Position numbers and translations under genes: made by a program. This document shows, piece by piece, positions 43,002-52,273 of a stretch of DNA of 64,000 bases (position 1 is its first letter; every line of letters starts with the position of its first letter). Source of the DNA: Bacteroides sp. (lineage in GTDB: Bacteria > Bacteroidota > Bacteroidia > Bacteroidales > Bacteroidaceae); NCBI RefSeq assembly GCF_030151085.1, contig NZ_JASLER010000034.1, positions 1 to 64,000 of the forward strand, written 5' to 3'. Below the pieces are notes generated by a model. It had not been told where the DNA came from and ran no database searches. It saw nothing but the letters and a program-made list of their open reading frames with translations.

Positions 43002-46000
43002 ATGAGGAAACATTTATTTTTTTCCGTAATGCTTAGTCTGTGTGCCTTTGGCGGTATGGCAGTGTATTCTACACCTGCCATGGCTACCGTGACACAATCT
43101 CCGACTATCAAAGTTCGTGGTCAAGTTATCGACGAACAAGGTGAACCTATGCCAGGGGCTACCGTCAAGATTAAAGGTGGACAAGGCGGAACCATTACCG
43201 ACTTGGATGGAAACTTCCAACTGGAAGTTCCTGGAAACGCTATCCTTTCAATAAGCTATGTGGGTTTCAAAGAACGTGAAGTGGCTGTTCGCAATCGTGC
43301 CATCATCGAAACCATTCAGTTACAATCCGATGATCAGATGCTTGAGCAAGTGGTTGTCGTAGGTTATGGTACACAGAAGAAATCCGACTTAACCGGTTCA
43401 GTTTCTGTAGTAGATGCGGAAGCCTTGAAACAGACATCAAACTCCAACATCTCCACCATGCTCGAAGGCAAGGTTTCTGGCGTACAAATCACCTCTGACG
43501 GACAGCCCGGTGCCGACCCTAGCGTACGTATCCGTGGTATCGGATCTTTCGGAGACACCTCTCCTCTTTATGTTATCGACGGTGTTCCCATGGGAACTTC
43601 CATCCGTGATTTCTCTTCAAATGATATTGAAACCATCCAGGTGCTGAAGGATGCTTCTGCTGCTGCCATCTACGGTTCGCGCGCCGCCAATGGTGTGATT
43701 ATAATCACCACCAAACGCGGACAAAAAGACCAACCGCTGAAAGTGGATTACAATGGATACTTCGGTATGGATTATATTCCTAAGGGTATCTATGATGTAA
43801 TGGATGCTGACCAATACAGCCAGTATATCGGTCAGGCGTGCGTAAACTCCAACACTCCGTTGCCATCGGGATACAAGCTTAACAGTGAAACTGGAAAATA
43901 TCATTTCCAAGATAACACCAACACTGACTGGTTTGACGAAGTATTCAAGATGGGTATCCGTCAAAACCACAATGTGAACCTCGCCGGAGGTGGTGCTCAT
44001 AACACCTATAATATATCATTAGACTATTTCAACCAAAAAGGAACTCTCGAAGGTGCCGGTCCTAACTACGAACGTTACACTGCACGTGTCAACAACACAA
44101 TGGACACCAAGTTCGTGAAGTTCCAGACCAGCCTTGTCTACTCTCACTCCAACCAAGACAACATGGGTTTGTCAAATGCTTCCGAATACGTTCAAGGTTT
44201 GTATGGAGACGTAACCAACGTGCTGCGCGGTAGTATGCTGATGCAGCCCACCATCAAAGCATACGATTCTTCTACATGGGTACTTGATAACTTGGTGGGA
44301 ATCGCTAACAACTTCAATTATGACGCTTATGGCTACGGTGTTTACTACGATACCGTGCATGGTGACATCTCCGCTTCCAACCCGTTGCTGGTAAATAACC
44401 TGCTGCAACGCAACACCCGTGTGGATCGCTTCGTAGGAACCGGATCGGCCGATGTGGATATCCTCAAGATGATTGGCGTTGACAACAAGAATCATAGGCT
44501 CAACTATAAAGTCAACCTCTCTTACAGTAAAACCCATTGCAAGGACTTTACTTGGATCCCCGCATGGGTACAGAGTAACCGTGTGTACTTGGCAAAGAGC
44601 AACGAACGACTCACCAAGGGATCACGCGACTATTCGGATGCTTTGATAGAGAATGTACTTACTTACGATGGTACGATAGGCAAGCACCACATCAACGTAC
44701 TGGCAGGTCAGACTTACGAAGAAGAAAACACCGACCTGCTGACCGGATGGGGAATCAACTTCACCGAACCTTATTTCCTACAGCTCCAGAATGCTGCCAA
44801 CACGTATTCTGAAAGCTACGAATACAAGCATTCCATCCTTTCCTACATCGGTCGTATCAACTACAATTACGATGACAGATACTTATTTTCGGCAACAGTG
44901 CGCCGGGATGGTAGCTCCCGCCTGACCAGAAGTATCCGTTGGGGAACTTTCCCCTCCGTCTCTGTGGGCTGGCGCTTTGACAAAGAGAACTTCTTCCCCT
45001 TTGACCAAAATGTTGTAAACCTGTTCAAGGTCCGTGCCAGCTATGGTGAACTCGGTAACGAGAATATTGGTGAGTATATGTATCAGGCTGTAATGTCACG
45101 CAATAACATGACTTACAATTTCAACGGTAATGTAGTGACTGGTTCTGCCATTTCCACTTTTGTGGACAATAACTTGTCATGGGAGAAAAAGAAGACCTAC
45201 AATGTGGGTATCGACATCGCCTTGTTCCGCAACCGCTTGGAGTTCACGGCCGAATGGTACAAGAACATCAGCGAAGACCTGCTATATTCTGTCCCTGTTC
45301 CCGAGCAAGCCGGTGTGTCCAATACCACCGTTACAATGAATGCCGCCTCGATGAACAACTCAGGTTTTGAGTTCTCGGCTACTTACCGCAACCGCGACCA
45401 TGCCTTCAAGTATGAACTTTCTGCCAACCTCAGCACGGTACGCAACCGCGTAACTTCTTTGGGTTTTGGCACCAACTCTTACATCTCCGGAGCCTTCATT
45501 ACCAATGTAGGCCAAGAAATAGGTCAGTTCTACGGCTGGGTTTATGACGGTATTGCCCGTACACAGGAAGACTTGGACAACCACGCCACTCAAGAGGGTG
45601 CCCAGATTGGAGACTGCCTCTATAAGGATGTAAGCGGACCGGACGGTGTCCCCGACGGTAAAGTAGACGCCAACGACCAAGTGATTCTGGGAAGCGGTAT
45701 GCCTAAAATAAATTTCGGTATCAATGCTCGTTTTGAGTACAAGCGCTTCGACCTGAGCATCGCTACCTTCGGTACGCTGAATCATCATGTCAGCGATGAC
45801 ATCTACAACTCGCTCAATTCTTGTTACGGCTGGGGCAATAAGGATGTAGCCGTCCTCAATGCCAACCGCTTCAGTGAAGACGGTAGCACTTACCTTTCCA
45901 ACGTGCCACGCACCTATATCACCAATAGTGCCAGCTTGGCTTGGAATGACCTCTTCAGTTCCCGCAAGATTCAGAATGCGGCCTACTGGAAGATAGCTAA

Positions 46001-46211
46001 TGTAGAATTGGGCTACAACTTCCCTAACGAGTGGTTCGGCAAATATGTATCCGATGTACGTTTCTACGTATCAGCACAGAATCTCCACACATTCACCGGC
46101 TATCACGGTTATAATGTAGACTATGCGGGAGGAACTTTCACCCCGGGATACAACTTCTGTTCTTATCCTACTGCACGTACTTTCATGTGTGGCGTTCATT
46201 TTACATTCTAA
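43002..46211 (+). CDS. SusC/RagA-type TonB-dependent outer membrane transporter (arabinan locus)
   Basis: 1069 aa from ATG 43002 (MRKHLFFSVMLSLCAFGGMAVYS, signal peptide). A CarboxypepD_reg-like domain follows (about 50-125, VRGQVIDEQGEPMPGATVKIKGGQGGTITDLDGNF). Next are the plug domain, with the SusC signature SVRIRGIGSFGDTSPLYVIDGVPM and EAAAIYGSRAANGVIIITTK-like sequence, and the 22-strand barrel ending CGVHFTF. It imports arabino-oligosaccharides together with the SusD partner encoded 39 bp downstream. It is the first gene of the rightward HTCS-controlled operon. Confidence 0.96.
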   Translation: MRKHLFFSVMLSLCAFGGMAVYSTPAMATVTQSPTIKVRGQVIDEQGEPMPGATVKIKGGQGGTITDLDGNFQLEVPGNAILSISYVGFKEREVAVRNRAIIETIQLQSDDQMLEQVVVVGYGTQKKSDLTGSVSVVDAEALKQTSNSNISTMLEGKVSGVQITSDGQPGADPSVRIRGIGSFGDTSPLYVIDGVPMGTSIRDFSSNDIETIQVLKDASAAAIYGSRAANGVIIITTKRGQKDQPLKVDYNGYFGMDYIPKGIYDVMDADQYSQYIGQACVNSNTPLPSGYKLNSETGKYHFQDNTNTDWFDEVFKMGIRQNHNVNLAGGGAHNTYNISLDYFNQKGTLEGAGPNYERYTARVNNTMDTKFVKFQTSLVYSHSNQDNMGLSNASEYVQGLYGDVTNVLRGSMLMQPTIKAYDSSTWVLDNLVGIANNFNYDAYGYGVYYDTVHGDISASNPLLVNNLLQRNTRVDRFVGTGSADVDILKMIGVDNKNHRLNYKVNLSYSKTHCKDFTWIPAWVQSNRVYLAKSNERLTKGSRDYSDALIENVLTYDGTIGKHHINVLAGQTYEEENTDLLTGWGINFTEPYFLQLQNAANTYSESYEYKHSILSYIGRINYNYDDRYLFSATVRRDGSSRLTRSIRWGTFPSVSVGWRFDKENFFPFDQNVVNLFKVRASYGELGNENIGEYMYQAVMSRNNMTYNFNGNVVTGSAISTFVDNNLSWEKKKTYNVGIDIALFRNRLEFTAEWYKNISEDLLYSVPVPEQAGVSNTTVTMNAASMNNSGFEFSATYRNRDHAFKYELSANLSTVRNRVTSLGFGTNSYISGAFITNVGQEIGQFYGWVYDGIARTQEDLDNHATQEGAQIGDCLYKDVSGPDGVPDGKVDANDQVILGSGMPKINFGINARFEYKRFDLSIATFGTLNHHVSDDIYNSLNSCYGWGNKDVAVLNANRFSEDGSTYLSNVPRTYITNSASLAWNDLFSSRKIQNAAYWKIANVELGYNFPNEWFGKYVSDVRFYVSAQNLHTFTGYHGYNVDYAGGTFTPGYNFCSYPTARTFMCGVHFTF

Positions 46212-46250
46212 TCGTTACTATCTAGTACCTAAATACTAAAAACATATCTT

Positions 46251-48002
46251 ATGAAACTAAATAAATATTCACTTGCTCTCATTTTGGGATTTAGCACGCT
46301 GGTTTCTTGCAGTGACAAAATGGATCTGTTGAATCCCAACCAGCAAACCTCAAGTACTTTTGGCTTTAATGCCGATGATTTGGAGGAATGCGTGATTGCC
46401 GCCTACAACCACATCCGTATGGAGGGTTCCTATGCCCGTGTAGGTTACACCATCGACGTCTGCCGTGGCGATGAAGCGTGGAACTCTTCGCAAGTATGGT
46501 ACATGCCTTTCGATGACCTTAATGCAGAAGTTACTTCGGACATCACATGGTGGCCTTGGCGCGAGTGGTACTACACCATTAACGTGTGCAACTTCGCTAT
46601 TTCCCGTTGCGATGAAGATAACAGCCAACTTTCTGAAAAAATGAAACGCATCAAAGGACAAGTGCTTTTCCTGCGCGGCCTATCGTACTACAACTTGGTT
46701 GGTTACTATCAGAATCCGCCCCTCATCACGGATTACGCCACTTACTCTTCATTGGAGGGACTTTATGGCGGCAACAGCACCTATGATGCCGTACTCGACC
46801 AGGTGGAAAAAGATTTCCACGAGGCGATGGAATTGCTACCTTCCCGTAACGAAGGCGGCGAATGGGCAGGCGGACGGGTTACTTGCGGTGCTGCGGCAGG
46901 CTATTATGCCCGCGCCCTTATGATGCGCCAAAAATACAGCGAAGCACTCACGGTATTGAAAGACATCATCGGCAAGAAATATGGCACTTATAAACTGATG
47001 GACAACTATGGAGATAATTTCCACGAAGGTTCGGCCTACGAGAACAATGCAGAGAGCCTCTTCGAGGTACAGTTCCTCGACTATAATTCACAGGGAACTG
47101 ATGACGAATGGACGCCGGTGAACACGAGCCCCAATGCCACACAAGGCTCTGCCATCGAGAGCAACTTTGCTCCCGGCAACTATGGCGGATGGGCAGATAT
47201 CTCGGCTTCACCTTGGCTCTATCAACTTTTCAAAAGTGAACGTACCACCAATGGCAAACTCGACCCCAGACTCTATTGGACCATCGGTACTTACGAGACC
47301 GATTGGGAGAATTTTGAGTATGGTAACGTGGCTTACACCCACAAACTTTCGGCCGCCGACAATATCGTGACGAACAACACCTATGGTGGCCTGCCGATTG
47401 CTAAATTCACGAATCTCCGTACAGGTCTGTATAGTACTGTGGTTACAGGTTTGCACGATGGAATCAACCTGCGCTTGATGCGCTATTCTGATGTGCTGCT
47501 CCGTGCTGCCGAGTGTGAGAACGAAGTCAATGGTCCCACACTGCAGGCTATCAACTGGATTAACGAAGTGCGCAATCGCGCTGATTTGCCCGACTTGAAA
47601 CTTTCCGACTTCGACACTGCCGACAGGCTCTTTGAGCAGATAGCCAACGTAGAGCGTCCCAAAGAGTTCGGATGCGAATTTGGCCGAGGCTTCGACCTCA
47701 TCCGCTGGGGATTCTTCTATGATAGCAGTCGTTTGCAACAACTCAAGGAACACGGCACTTTCAGTCGTTCCACCGAAGCAGTGAAAGACCCCGTCAGCTA
47801 CAGCGATATAGCAACGAATTCCACACTGAAGAGTTCCTTCGATACTTACATACCGGGACATGAGTTCCTGCCTATTGTGCAGCAGCTGACCAACAATAAC
47901 CCGAACTTGAAAGGTAACTCCGCCAACTATAGTACAGATAATTCCACTTACTTCCAGGAAAGCGGAAGAAAAGTACGTCCGGCTGTAGATTTAAGCAAGT
48001 AA
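46251..48002 (+). CDS. SusD/RagB-type surface glycan-binding lipoprotein
   Basis: 583 aa. Lipoprotein signal MKLNKYSLALILGFSTLVSCSDKMDLL (lipobox VSC). The N-terminal SusD-like region (NVCNFAISRCDEDNSQLSEKMKRIKGQVLFLRGLSYYNLVGYYQNPPL) and the C-terminal RagB/SusD domain (RLMRYSDVLLRAAECENEV, INEVRNRADLP, ERPKEFGCEFGRGFDLIRWG) are clear. It forms the lid of the SusC transporter and captures arabinan fragments at the cell surface. Confidence 0.95.
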   Translation: MKLNKYSLALILGFSTLVSCSDKMDLLNPNQQTSSTFGFNADDLEECVIAAYNHIRMEGSYARVGYTIDVCRGDEAWNSSQVWYMPFDDLNAEVTSDITWWPWREWYYTINVCNFAISRCDEDNSQLSEKMKRIKGQVLFLRGLSYYNLVGYYQNPPLITDYATYSSLEGLYGGNSTYDAVLDQVEKDFHEAMELLPSRNEGGEWAGGRVTCGAAAGYYARALMMRQKYSEALTVLKDIIGKKYGTYKLMDNYGDNFHEGSAYENNAESLFEVQFLDYNSQGTDDEWTPVNTSPNATQGSAIESNFAPGNYGGWADISASPWLYQLFKSERTTNGKLDPRLYWTIGTYETDWENFEYGNVAYTHKLSAADNIVTNNTYGGLPIAKFTNLRTGLYSTVVTGLHDGINLRLMRYSDVLLRAAECENEVNGPTLQAINWINEVRNRADLPDLKLSDFDTADRLFEQIANVERPKEFGCEFGRGFDLIRWGFFYDSSRLQQLKEHGTFSRSTEAVKDPVSYSDIATNSTLKSSFDTYIPGHEFLPIVQQLTNNNPNLKGNSANYSTDNSTYFQESGRKVRPAVDLSK

Positions 48003-48044
48003 ATAAAATTAGAAACAATCCATTACCTATTAAAATTTAAGACA

Positions 48045-49826
48045 ATGAGACATCTCAATAAATTAGCATCCTTCTGCTTTGCGATAACCTTGGTATTGCT
48101 GGCATTAATAGGCTGTGAGGGTGGCGAACTCTATAATGTAAACGCTCCCGACTGGATTTCCCAGAAAATAGACTCTATAGAAAATTCAAAGGACAATACG
48201 GATGAAGTGCTTGAAGGTATGCAGGAAGATGTGTACGCAATAGGAAGTACGGATTTCACCTCTGGTTTTTGGAGTGCTTTCTCCAAGTATTACGTAGTAC
48301 CCGATGGTCAGAAGTGGAATGCGGTGTTCAACCTTAACATCAATCCTGCCAGCAATATGTATTATAAAAACTTTGCCCTAATTGTCACTAATGATGTAGA
48401 TCGTGGAGCTACAGGATATACTGAATATGGAGCCATCCGTTTTGATGCCACAGGCGACTCTGTTGCCTACAACTCGCAATGGGGCACTTATTTCTATTTT
48501 AAGTATGCCACAAGCACGCAGCTTCTGGCTCCCGATGCCAGCAATGAAGACGCAGGCGTACAGAAGTTAGGTGGCAAGGTGACGCTTACCGTAGACCGCA
48601 CCAGCGAAAGTGCTTTGACCATCAAGATGACCAACGGCGTGGTGACTAAGATCTATGCACAGCCGTACAAGGAGGCTAATCTGAACGAAGACCAGACCAA
48701 CGCCAATATCCGCTGTTTCTTAGTACCCGAAGGTTCTTACATTAACTTCTTGCAAACCAACATCGTTCCTATTGGTGGTCTTACTTCTGCCCAAGACAAA
48801 AATCCGATATCGATGATACTGCAGAATGTACCCAATCAGGTCAACGTAGGTACTCCGCTAGAAGAAGCCATGGCCAATGTTTCGGCTATCATTACCTTTG
48901 AAGAAGGAGTGACCAAAACTGTACCGGCTTCCGAACTCTATATCTCTGCCATCCCTGATATGGAGCAACTGGGCGTGAAAAATCTTGTGGCCATCTACAA
49001 TAAGACATTTAAGGGTGAGAATTGCGAACAACCGATTGTGGCTAATGCTGCTTTTGAAGTCGTGGAAAAGATTGTATCCATCGAGGTGACTACCCAACCC
49101 TCGCATACACAATACTATTATTACACCTCGGCAGCTACCGAGACTTTGGCAGACCGGACGATGACCTTCGACCCAACAGGCATGGTGGTTACGGCAACTT
49201 ATGCCAACGGAAATTCAAGAGTCATTGACAATGCAAAACTCAGTTTCTCTACCATTCCTGCGAAGACCGGTTCCAAGACTGTTACCATTACCGCCGATAA
49301 AGGAGTCACCGCAACGGTAGGAGTTACCGTATCCGAGTCCGCAGCTTCTGTAGTGAGCAACACAGCCATGGTAGGAGCCGAAGACAACTCAACGGCCTTC
49401 TGGGGAGCCTTCTCAGACGACTTCAACGTTCCTGTGGGCAAGACAAAATCCATCACCTTCACCAACTACAGTAGTCTGGCTAACAACTATAACAATTTCA
49501 TTGTAGTTCTCCGTAAAGCCGATATTACCAACGAATATGCAGTGGTTCGTGCTGACAACTTTGGATGGGGCAACGGATATGCAGCCTGCGTTCACAACGG
49601 AACACAAGGCGACTGGGCTACTTGGCTTGCCGGTATGAATGGGGCCCAAGTCACTGTCTACGTAACCAACTGCGGCAATAGCACTGCCGACATTCAGGCA
49701 GTAATGAAGAGTGGTACGGGTACAACCTCCACCCAGTACTATCTTGGCATCAACACAGTGGATTCCGGCGACTTGAACTTTGCATTGACCGTTGACGGTT
49801 GTCATCTCGTCTTCAATGCTAATTAA
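48045..49826 (+). CDS. Surface glycan-binding lipoprotein with duplicated terminal modules
   Basis: 593 aa. Lipoprotein signal with lipobox LIGC (MRHLNKLASFCFAITLVLLALIGCEGG). Layout: module 1 (about 60-225, STDFTSGFWSAFSKYYVVPDG...), a middle section of two Ig-like domains (about 235-430, ending VTITADKGVTATVGVTVSE), and module 2 (about 440-593, EDNSTAFWGAFSDDFNVPVG...). Modules 1 and 2 are clearly related to each other. It lies where PULs keep their SusE/F-like surface glycan-binding proteins, so arabinan binding is likely. No enzyme motif is seen. The family is not named here with certainty. Confidence 0.8.
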   Translation: MRHLNKLASFCFAITLVLLALIGCEGGELYNVNAPDWISQKIDSIENSKDNTDEVLEGMQEDVYAIGSTDFTSGFWSAFSKYYVVPDGQKWNAVFNLNINPASNMYYKNFALIVTNDVDRGATGYTEYGAIRFDATGDSVAYNSQWGTYFYFKYATSTQLLAPDASNEDAGVQKLGGKVTLTVDRTSESALTIKMTNGVVTKIYAQPYKEANLNEDQTNANIRCFLVPEGSYINFLQTNIVPIGGLTSAQDKNPISMILQNVPNQVNVGTPLEEAMANVSAIITFEEGVTKTVPASELYISAIPDMEQLGVKNLVAIYNKTFKGENCEQPIVANAAFEVVEKIVSIEVTTQPSHTQYYYYTSAATETLADRTMTFDPTGMVVTATYANGNSRVIDNAKLSFSTIPAKTGSKTVTITADKGVTATVGVTVSESAASVVSNTAMVGAEDNSTAFWGAFSDDFNVPVGKTKSITFTNYSSLANNYNNFIVVLRKADITNEYAVVRADNFGWGNGYAACVHNGTQGDWATWLAGMNGAQVTVYVTNCGNSTADIQAVMKSGTGTTSTQYYLGINTVDSGDLNFALTVDGCHLVFNAN

Positions 49827-49846
49827 CCGAGGAGAAGACGTATTGT

Positions 49847-49946
49847 GCTAAGTTTTGCCATCGCATTGGCAACGTTTTGCCATCGGCTTGGCAAAGTATT
49901 GCCAATGCGGTGGCAAAAGTTTGCCAAGCTAATGGCAATACTTAGC
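49847..49946. repeat. Tandem array C, period 22 bp, four palindromic units
   Basis: Four consecutive 22-bp units (49854-49875, 49876-49897, 49898-49919, 49920-49941), each built as TTGCCA-N(5-7)-TGGCAA or a close variant. The block is bracketed by GCTAAG (49847-49852) and CTTAGC (49941-49946). It lies in the 300-bp gap between the surface lipoprotein gene and the GH43 gene of the same operon. The rest of this gap, up to 50126, is AT-rich and has no recognised feature. Confidence 0.82.
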
Positions 49947-50126
49947 ATAATAATATTCATTATTTGCCAATGGCACTTTATACTTTCCCCGGTATTATTT
50001 TATGCATTTCTCCTTGCCTATAAAGTAGTTTCAACTACTGATTCGCATTATACATTAATTTCTATACCAACCATGCTGTTTCCTCTGATTATTAAAAGGA
50101 ACGGCATGGTTTTTAACACCAAACAA

Positions 50127-52034
50127 ATGAAAAAGCAATTATTCCTCAGGATATTCTTGCCGGTTCTATTCGCCTTCACAGCTTGCTCCGACAGCAACGA
50201 TGAGATCGGGAACGGTGATGTAACCATAAGTACTCCTGCAATAACCGCAACCACAGGCACCTCACTGACTGTCACTTCGTCGATCACCGGCAGTATCAAT
50301 CAGGTTGTCAAGAAGGGCTTCTGCTACAGTGTCAATGCCCAGAACCCAACTATCAAAGATAACATAGCGGATGCCGATGAGAATTTCAGCGCCACGATTT
50401 CCGGCTTGATGGGTAATACCTCTTACTATATCCGTGCTTATGTCTACAGCGACAGCCATTATACCTACTCAGATGCACTCAAGGCAACCACAGAGAACCT
50501 AAGCATTGACGAACAGCTCAAAAACTACGTGGCACCCACCTATGCAGACAACTACGTGAACATAGCCGCCTGGGACCAACGCAGTGAATGGAACTTAGCA
50601 AACGTGCACGACCCCACCGTAGTGCTGGCCGAAGACGGATATTACTATATGTATCAGACAGACGCCTCCTATGGCAATGCACATACAGCCGGCGGACACT
50701 TCCACGGCAGACGCTCCAAAGACCTCGTAAACTGGGAATACCTAGGTGGAACGATGTTGGAAATTCCTGCATGGGTAAAAGAAAAGCTCAATGAATACAG
50801 AGCAACAATGGGTTTGGAAGCTATCGCCGAGCCGTCTTACGGATATTGGGCTCCCGTTGTACGTAAAGTGAAAGACGGTCTGTACCGCATGTACTACTCT
50901 ATCGTGATAGATAACTATATCAAAACAGGCGCAACCAATACGAATGCCAATTTTGATAATTCATGGACCGAACGTGCTTTCATCGGATTAATGGAAACAT
51001 CTGACCCCGCAAGTAATAAATGGACTGACAAAGGAATGGTAGTATGCTCCTCTTCCGATAAAGGCATAAACTGGGCTCGTCCTGCTTTGACAGATTGGAA
51101 TGCTTACTTCAAGTGGAATGCTATTGACCCTTCCTATATCATTACTCCCGAAAGTACGCATTGGCTGATTTACGGTTCATGGCACAGCGGCCTCGTTGCC
51201 ATGGAACTGAATCCGGAAACCGGAATGCCGAAACAAAGTTTAGGTGCGCCCTGGGCCGAAGGAAGTGCTCCTGCCGAATACGGACAACTGATAACTACCC
51301 GCAATGCAGCCAGCCGCTGGCAAGCCAGTGAAGGTCCCGAGATAATCTACAATGCCGCAACCGGATATTATTATCTGTTCGTGGCATACGATGCACTAGC
51401 AGTACCTTATAATACACGCGTATGCCGCTCCAAGAGCATTACAGGCCCCTACCTCGGCATCGACGGCGCCAACGTCACCGAAGGAGCGGATATGTATCCG
51501 GTTGTTACCCACCCCTACAAATTCAGCAACAGTAATGGCTGGGTAGGTATCTCGCATTGCGCCGTGTTTGACGACGGCAACGGCAACTGGTATTATGCTT
51601 CGCAAGGACGATTCCCCGAAAACGTGGGAGGAAATGCTTATAGCAATGCCCTCATGATGGGGCATGTACGCTCCATACGATGGAACTCCCAAGGCTGGCC
51701 GGTCGTAATGCCCGAACGCTACGGAGCTGTTCCTCAAGTAGCCATCACGGAAGATGAACTGGTAGGCAACTGGGAGCATATCGACCTGTCTTATTCCTAT
51801 GGAAAACAGAAGGAATCGAGCAACATGACCCTTGCGGCTGACCATACCATTACAGCCGGAACCTGGAAAGGAGGAGTTTGGAGTTATGATGCAGAAAAGC
51901 AAATCCTGACTGCCAACGGAGTGGAGTTGTGCCTCCAACGCGAAACCGACTGGGAAGCCAATCCACGCACCCACACCATTGTCTATGCCGGATATACCAA
52001 CAACAAGACATATTGGGGTAAGAAAACCAAATAA
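50127..52034 (+). CDS. GH43 endo-arabinanase-like lipoprotein (last gene of the susC operon)
   Basis: 635 aa from ATG 50127. The open frame extends to 49845, but that part runs through repeat array C, and the lipoprotein signal starts here (MKKQLFLRIFLPVLFAFTACSDSND). A fibronectin/Ig-like domain (about 30-125) precedes the GH43 propeller, with ANVHDPTVVLAEDGYYYMYQTD (base), KWNAIDPSYIITPESTHWLIYGSWHSG and SEGPEIIYNAATGYYYLF (acid Glu). A C-terminal arabinanase domain (from LVGNWEHIDL, ending YWGKKTK) is shared with the GH43 at 36592-38082. The surface position and domains suggest it trims arabinan for the SusCD pair. Confidence 0.9.
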   Translation: MKKQLFLRIFLPVLFAFTACSDSNDEIGNGDVTISTPAITATTGTSLTVTSSITGSINQVVKKGFCYSVNAQNPTIKDNIADADENFSATISGLMGNTSYYIRAYVYSDSHYTYSDALKATTENLSIDEQLKNYVAPTYADNYVNIAAWDQRSEWNLANVHDPTVVLAEDGYYYMYQTDASYGNAHTAGGHFHGRRSKDLVNWEYLGGTMLEIPAWVKEKLNEYRATMGLEAIAEPSYGYWAPVVRKVKDGLYRMYYSIVIDNYIKTGATNTNANFDNSWTERAFIGLMETSDPASNKWTDKGMVVCSSSDKGINWARPALTDWNAYFKWNAIDPSYIITPESTHWLIYGSWHSGLVAMELNPETGMPKQSLGAPWAEGSAPAEYGQLITTRNAASRWQASEGPEIIYNAATGYYYLFVAYDALAVPYNTRVCRSKSITGPYLGIDGANVTEGADMYPVVTHPYKFSNSNGWVGISHCAVFDDGNGNWYYASQGRFPENVGGNAYSNALMMGHVRSIRWNSQGWPVVMPERYGAVPQVAITEDELVGNWEHIDLSYSYGKQKESSNMTLAADHTITAGTWKGGVWSYDAEKQILTANGVELCLQRETDWEANPRTHTIVYAGYTNNKTYWGKKTK

Positions 52035-52060
52035 ATGTTCTTGCCTCTGCTATCTGCAAC

Positions 52061-52098
52061 AAGAGTGTATCTTTGCCGAAAGCAAAAGATACACTCTT
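52061..52098 (+). terminator. Terminator of the susC operon
   Basis: A 16-bp stem (52061-52076 with 52082-52098, one bulged A) and a CGAAA-type loop, followed by TTTC. It lies 27 bp after the GH43 stop. Confidence 0.82.
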
Positions 52099-52192
52099 TC
52101 GCATATAAATAGAAGAATACATAGCGTAAACCTCTACTCTACGAGAAGAAAACCAACACTTTTTTCCTCTTTATGTTGCACAACATACAGAA

Positions 52193-52231
52193 GTGTACAT
52201 CTTACACCAAACAAAAGTGTTACTTTTACAC
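52193..52231 (+). promoter_or_regulatory. Probable AraR operator upstream of the arabinose operon
   Basis: Two palindrome-like sites, GTGTACATCTTACAC (52193-52207) and GTGTTACTTTTACAC (52217-52231), share GTGT-N7-ACAC and are 24 bp apart. A further palindrome ATGTTG-CA-CAACAT lies at 52173-52186. The second site covers a near -7 element (TACTTTTA), so binding would block transcription. The assignment to the NUDIX-type regulator at 55236 is inference. Confidence 0.55.
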
Positions 52232-52273
52232 CCATAAAAGAATAAACGTCTCATTTACATTAAAAATAGAACC

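Noticed and set aside
49845..50126. Extended N-terminus for the GH43 gene at 50127
   Set aside because: The extension reads through the 22-bp palindromic array and precedes a clear lipoprotein signal peptide at ATG 50127.
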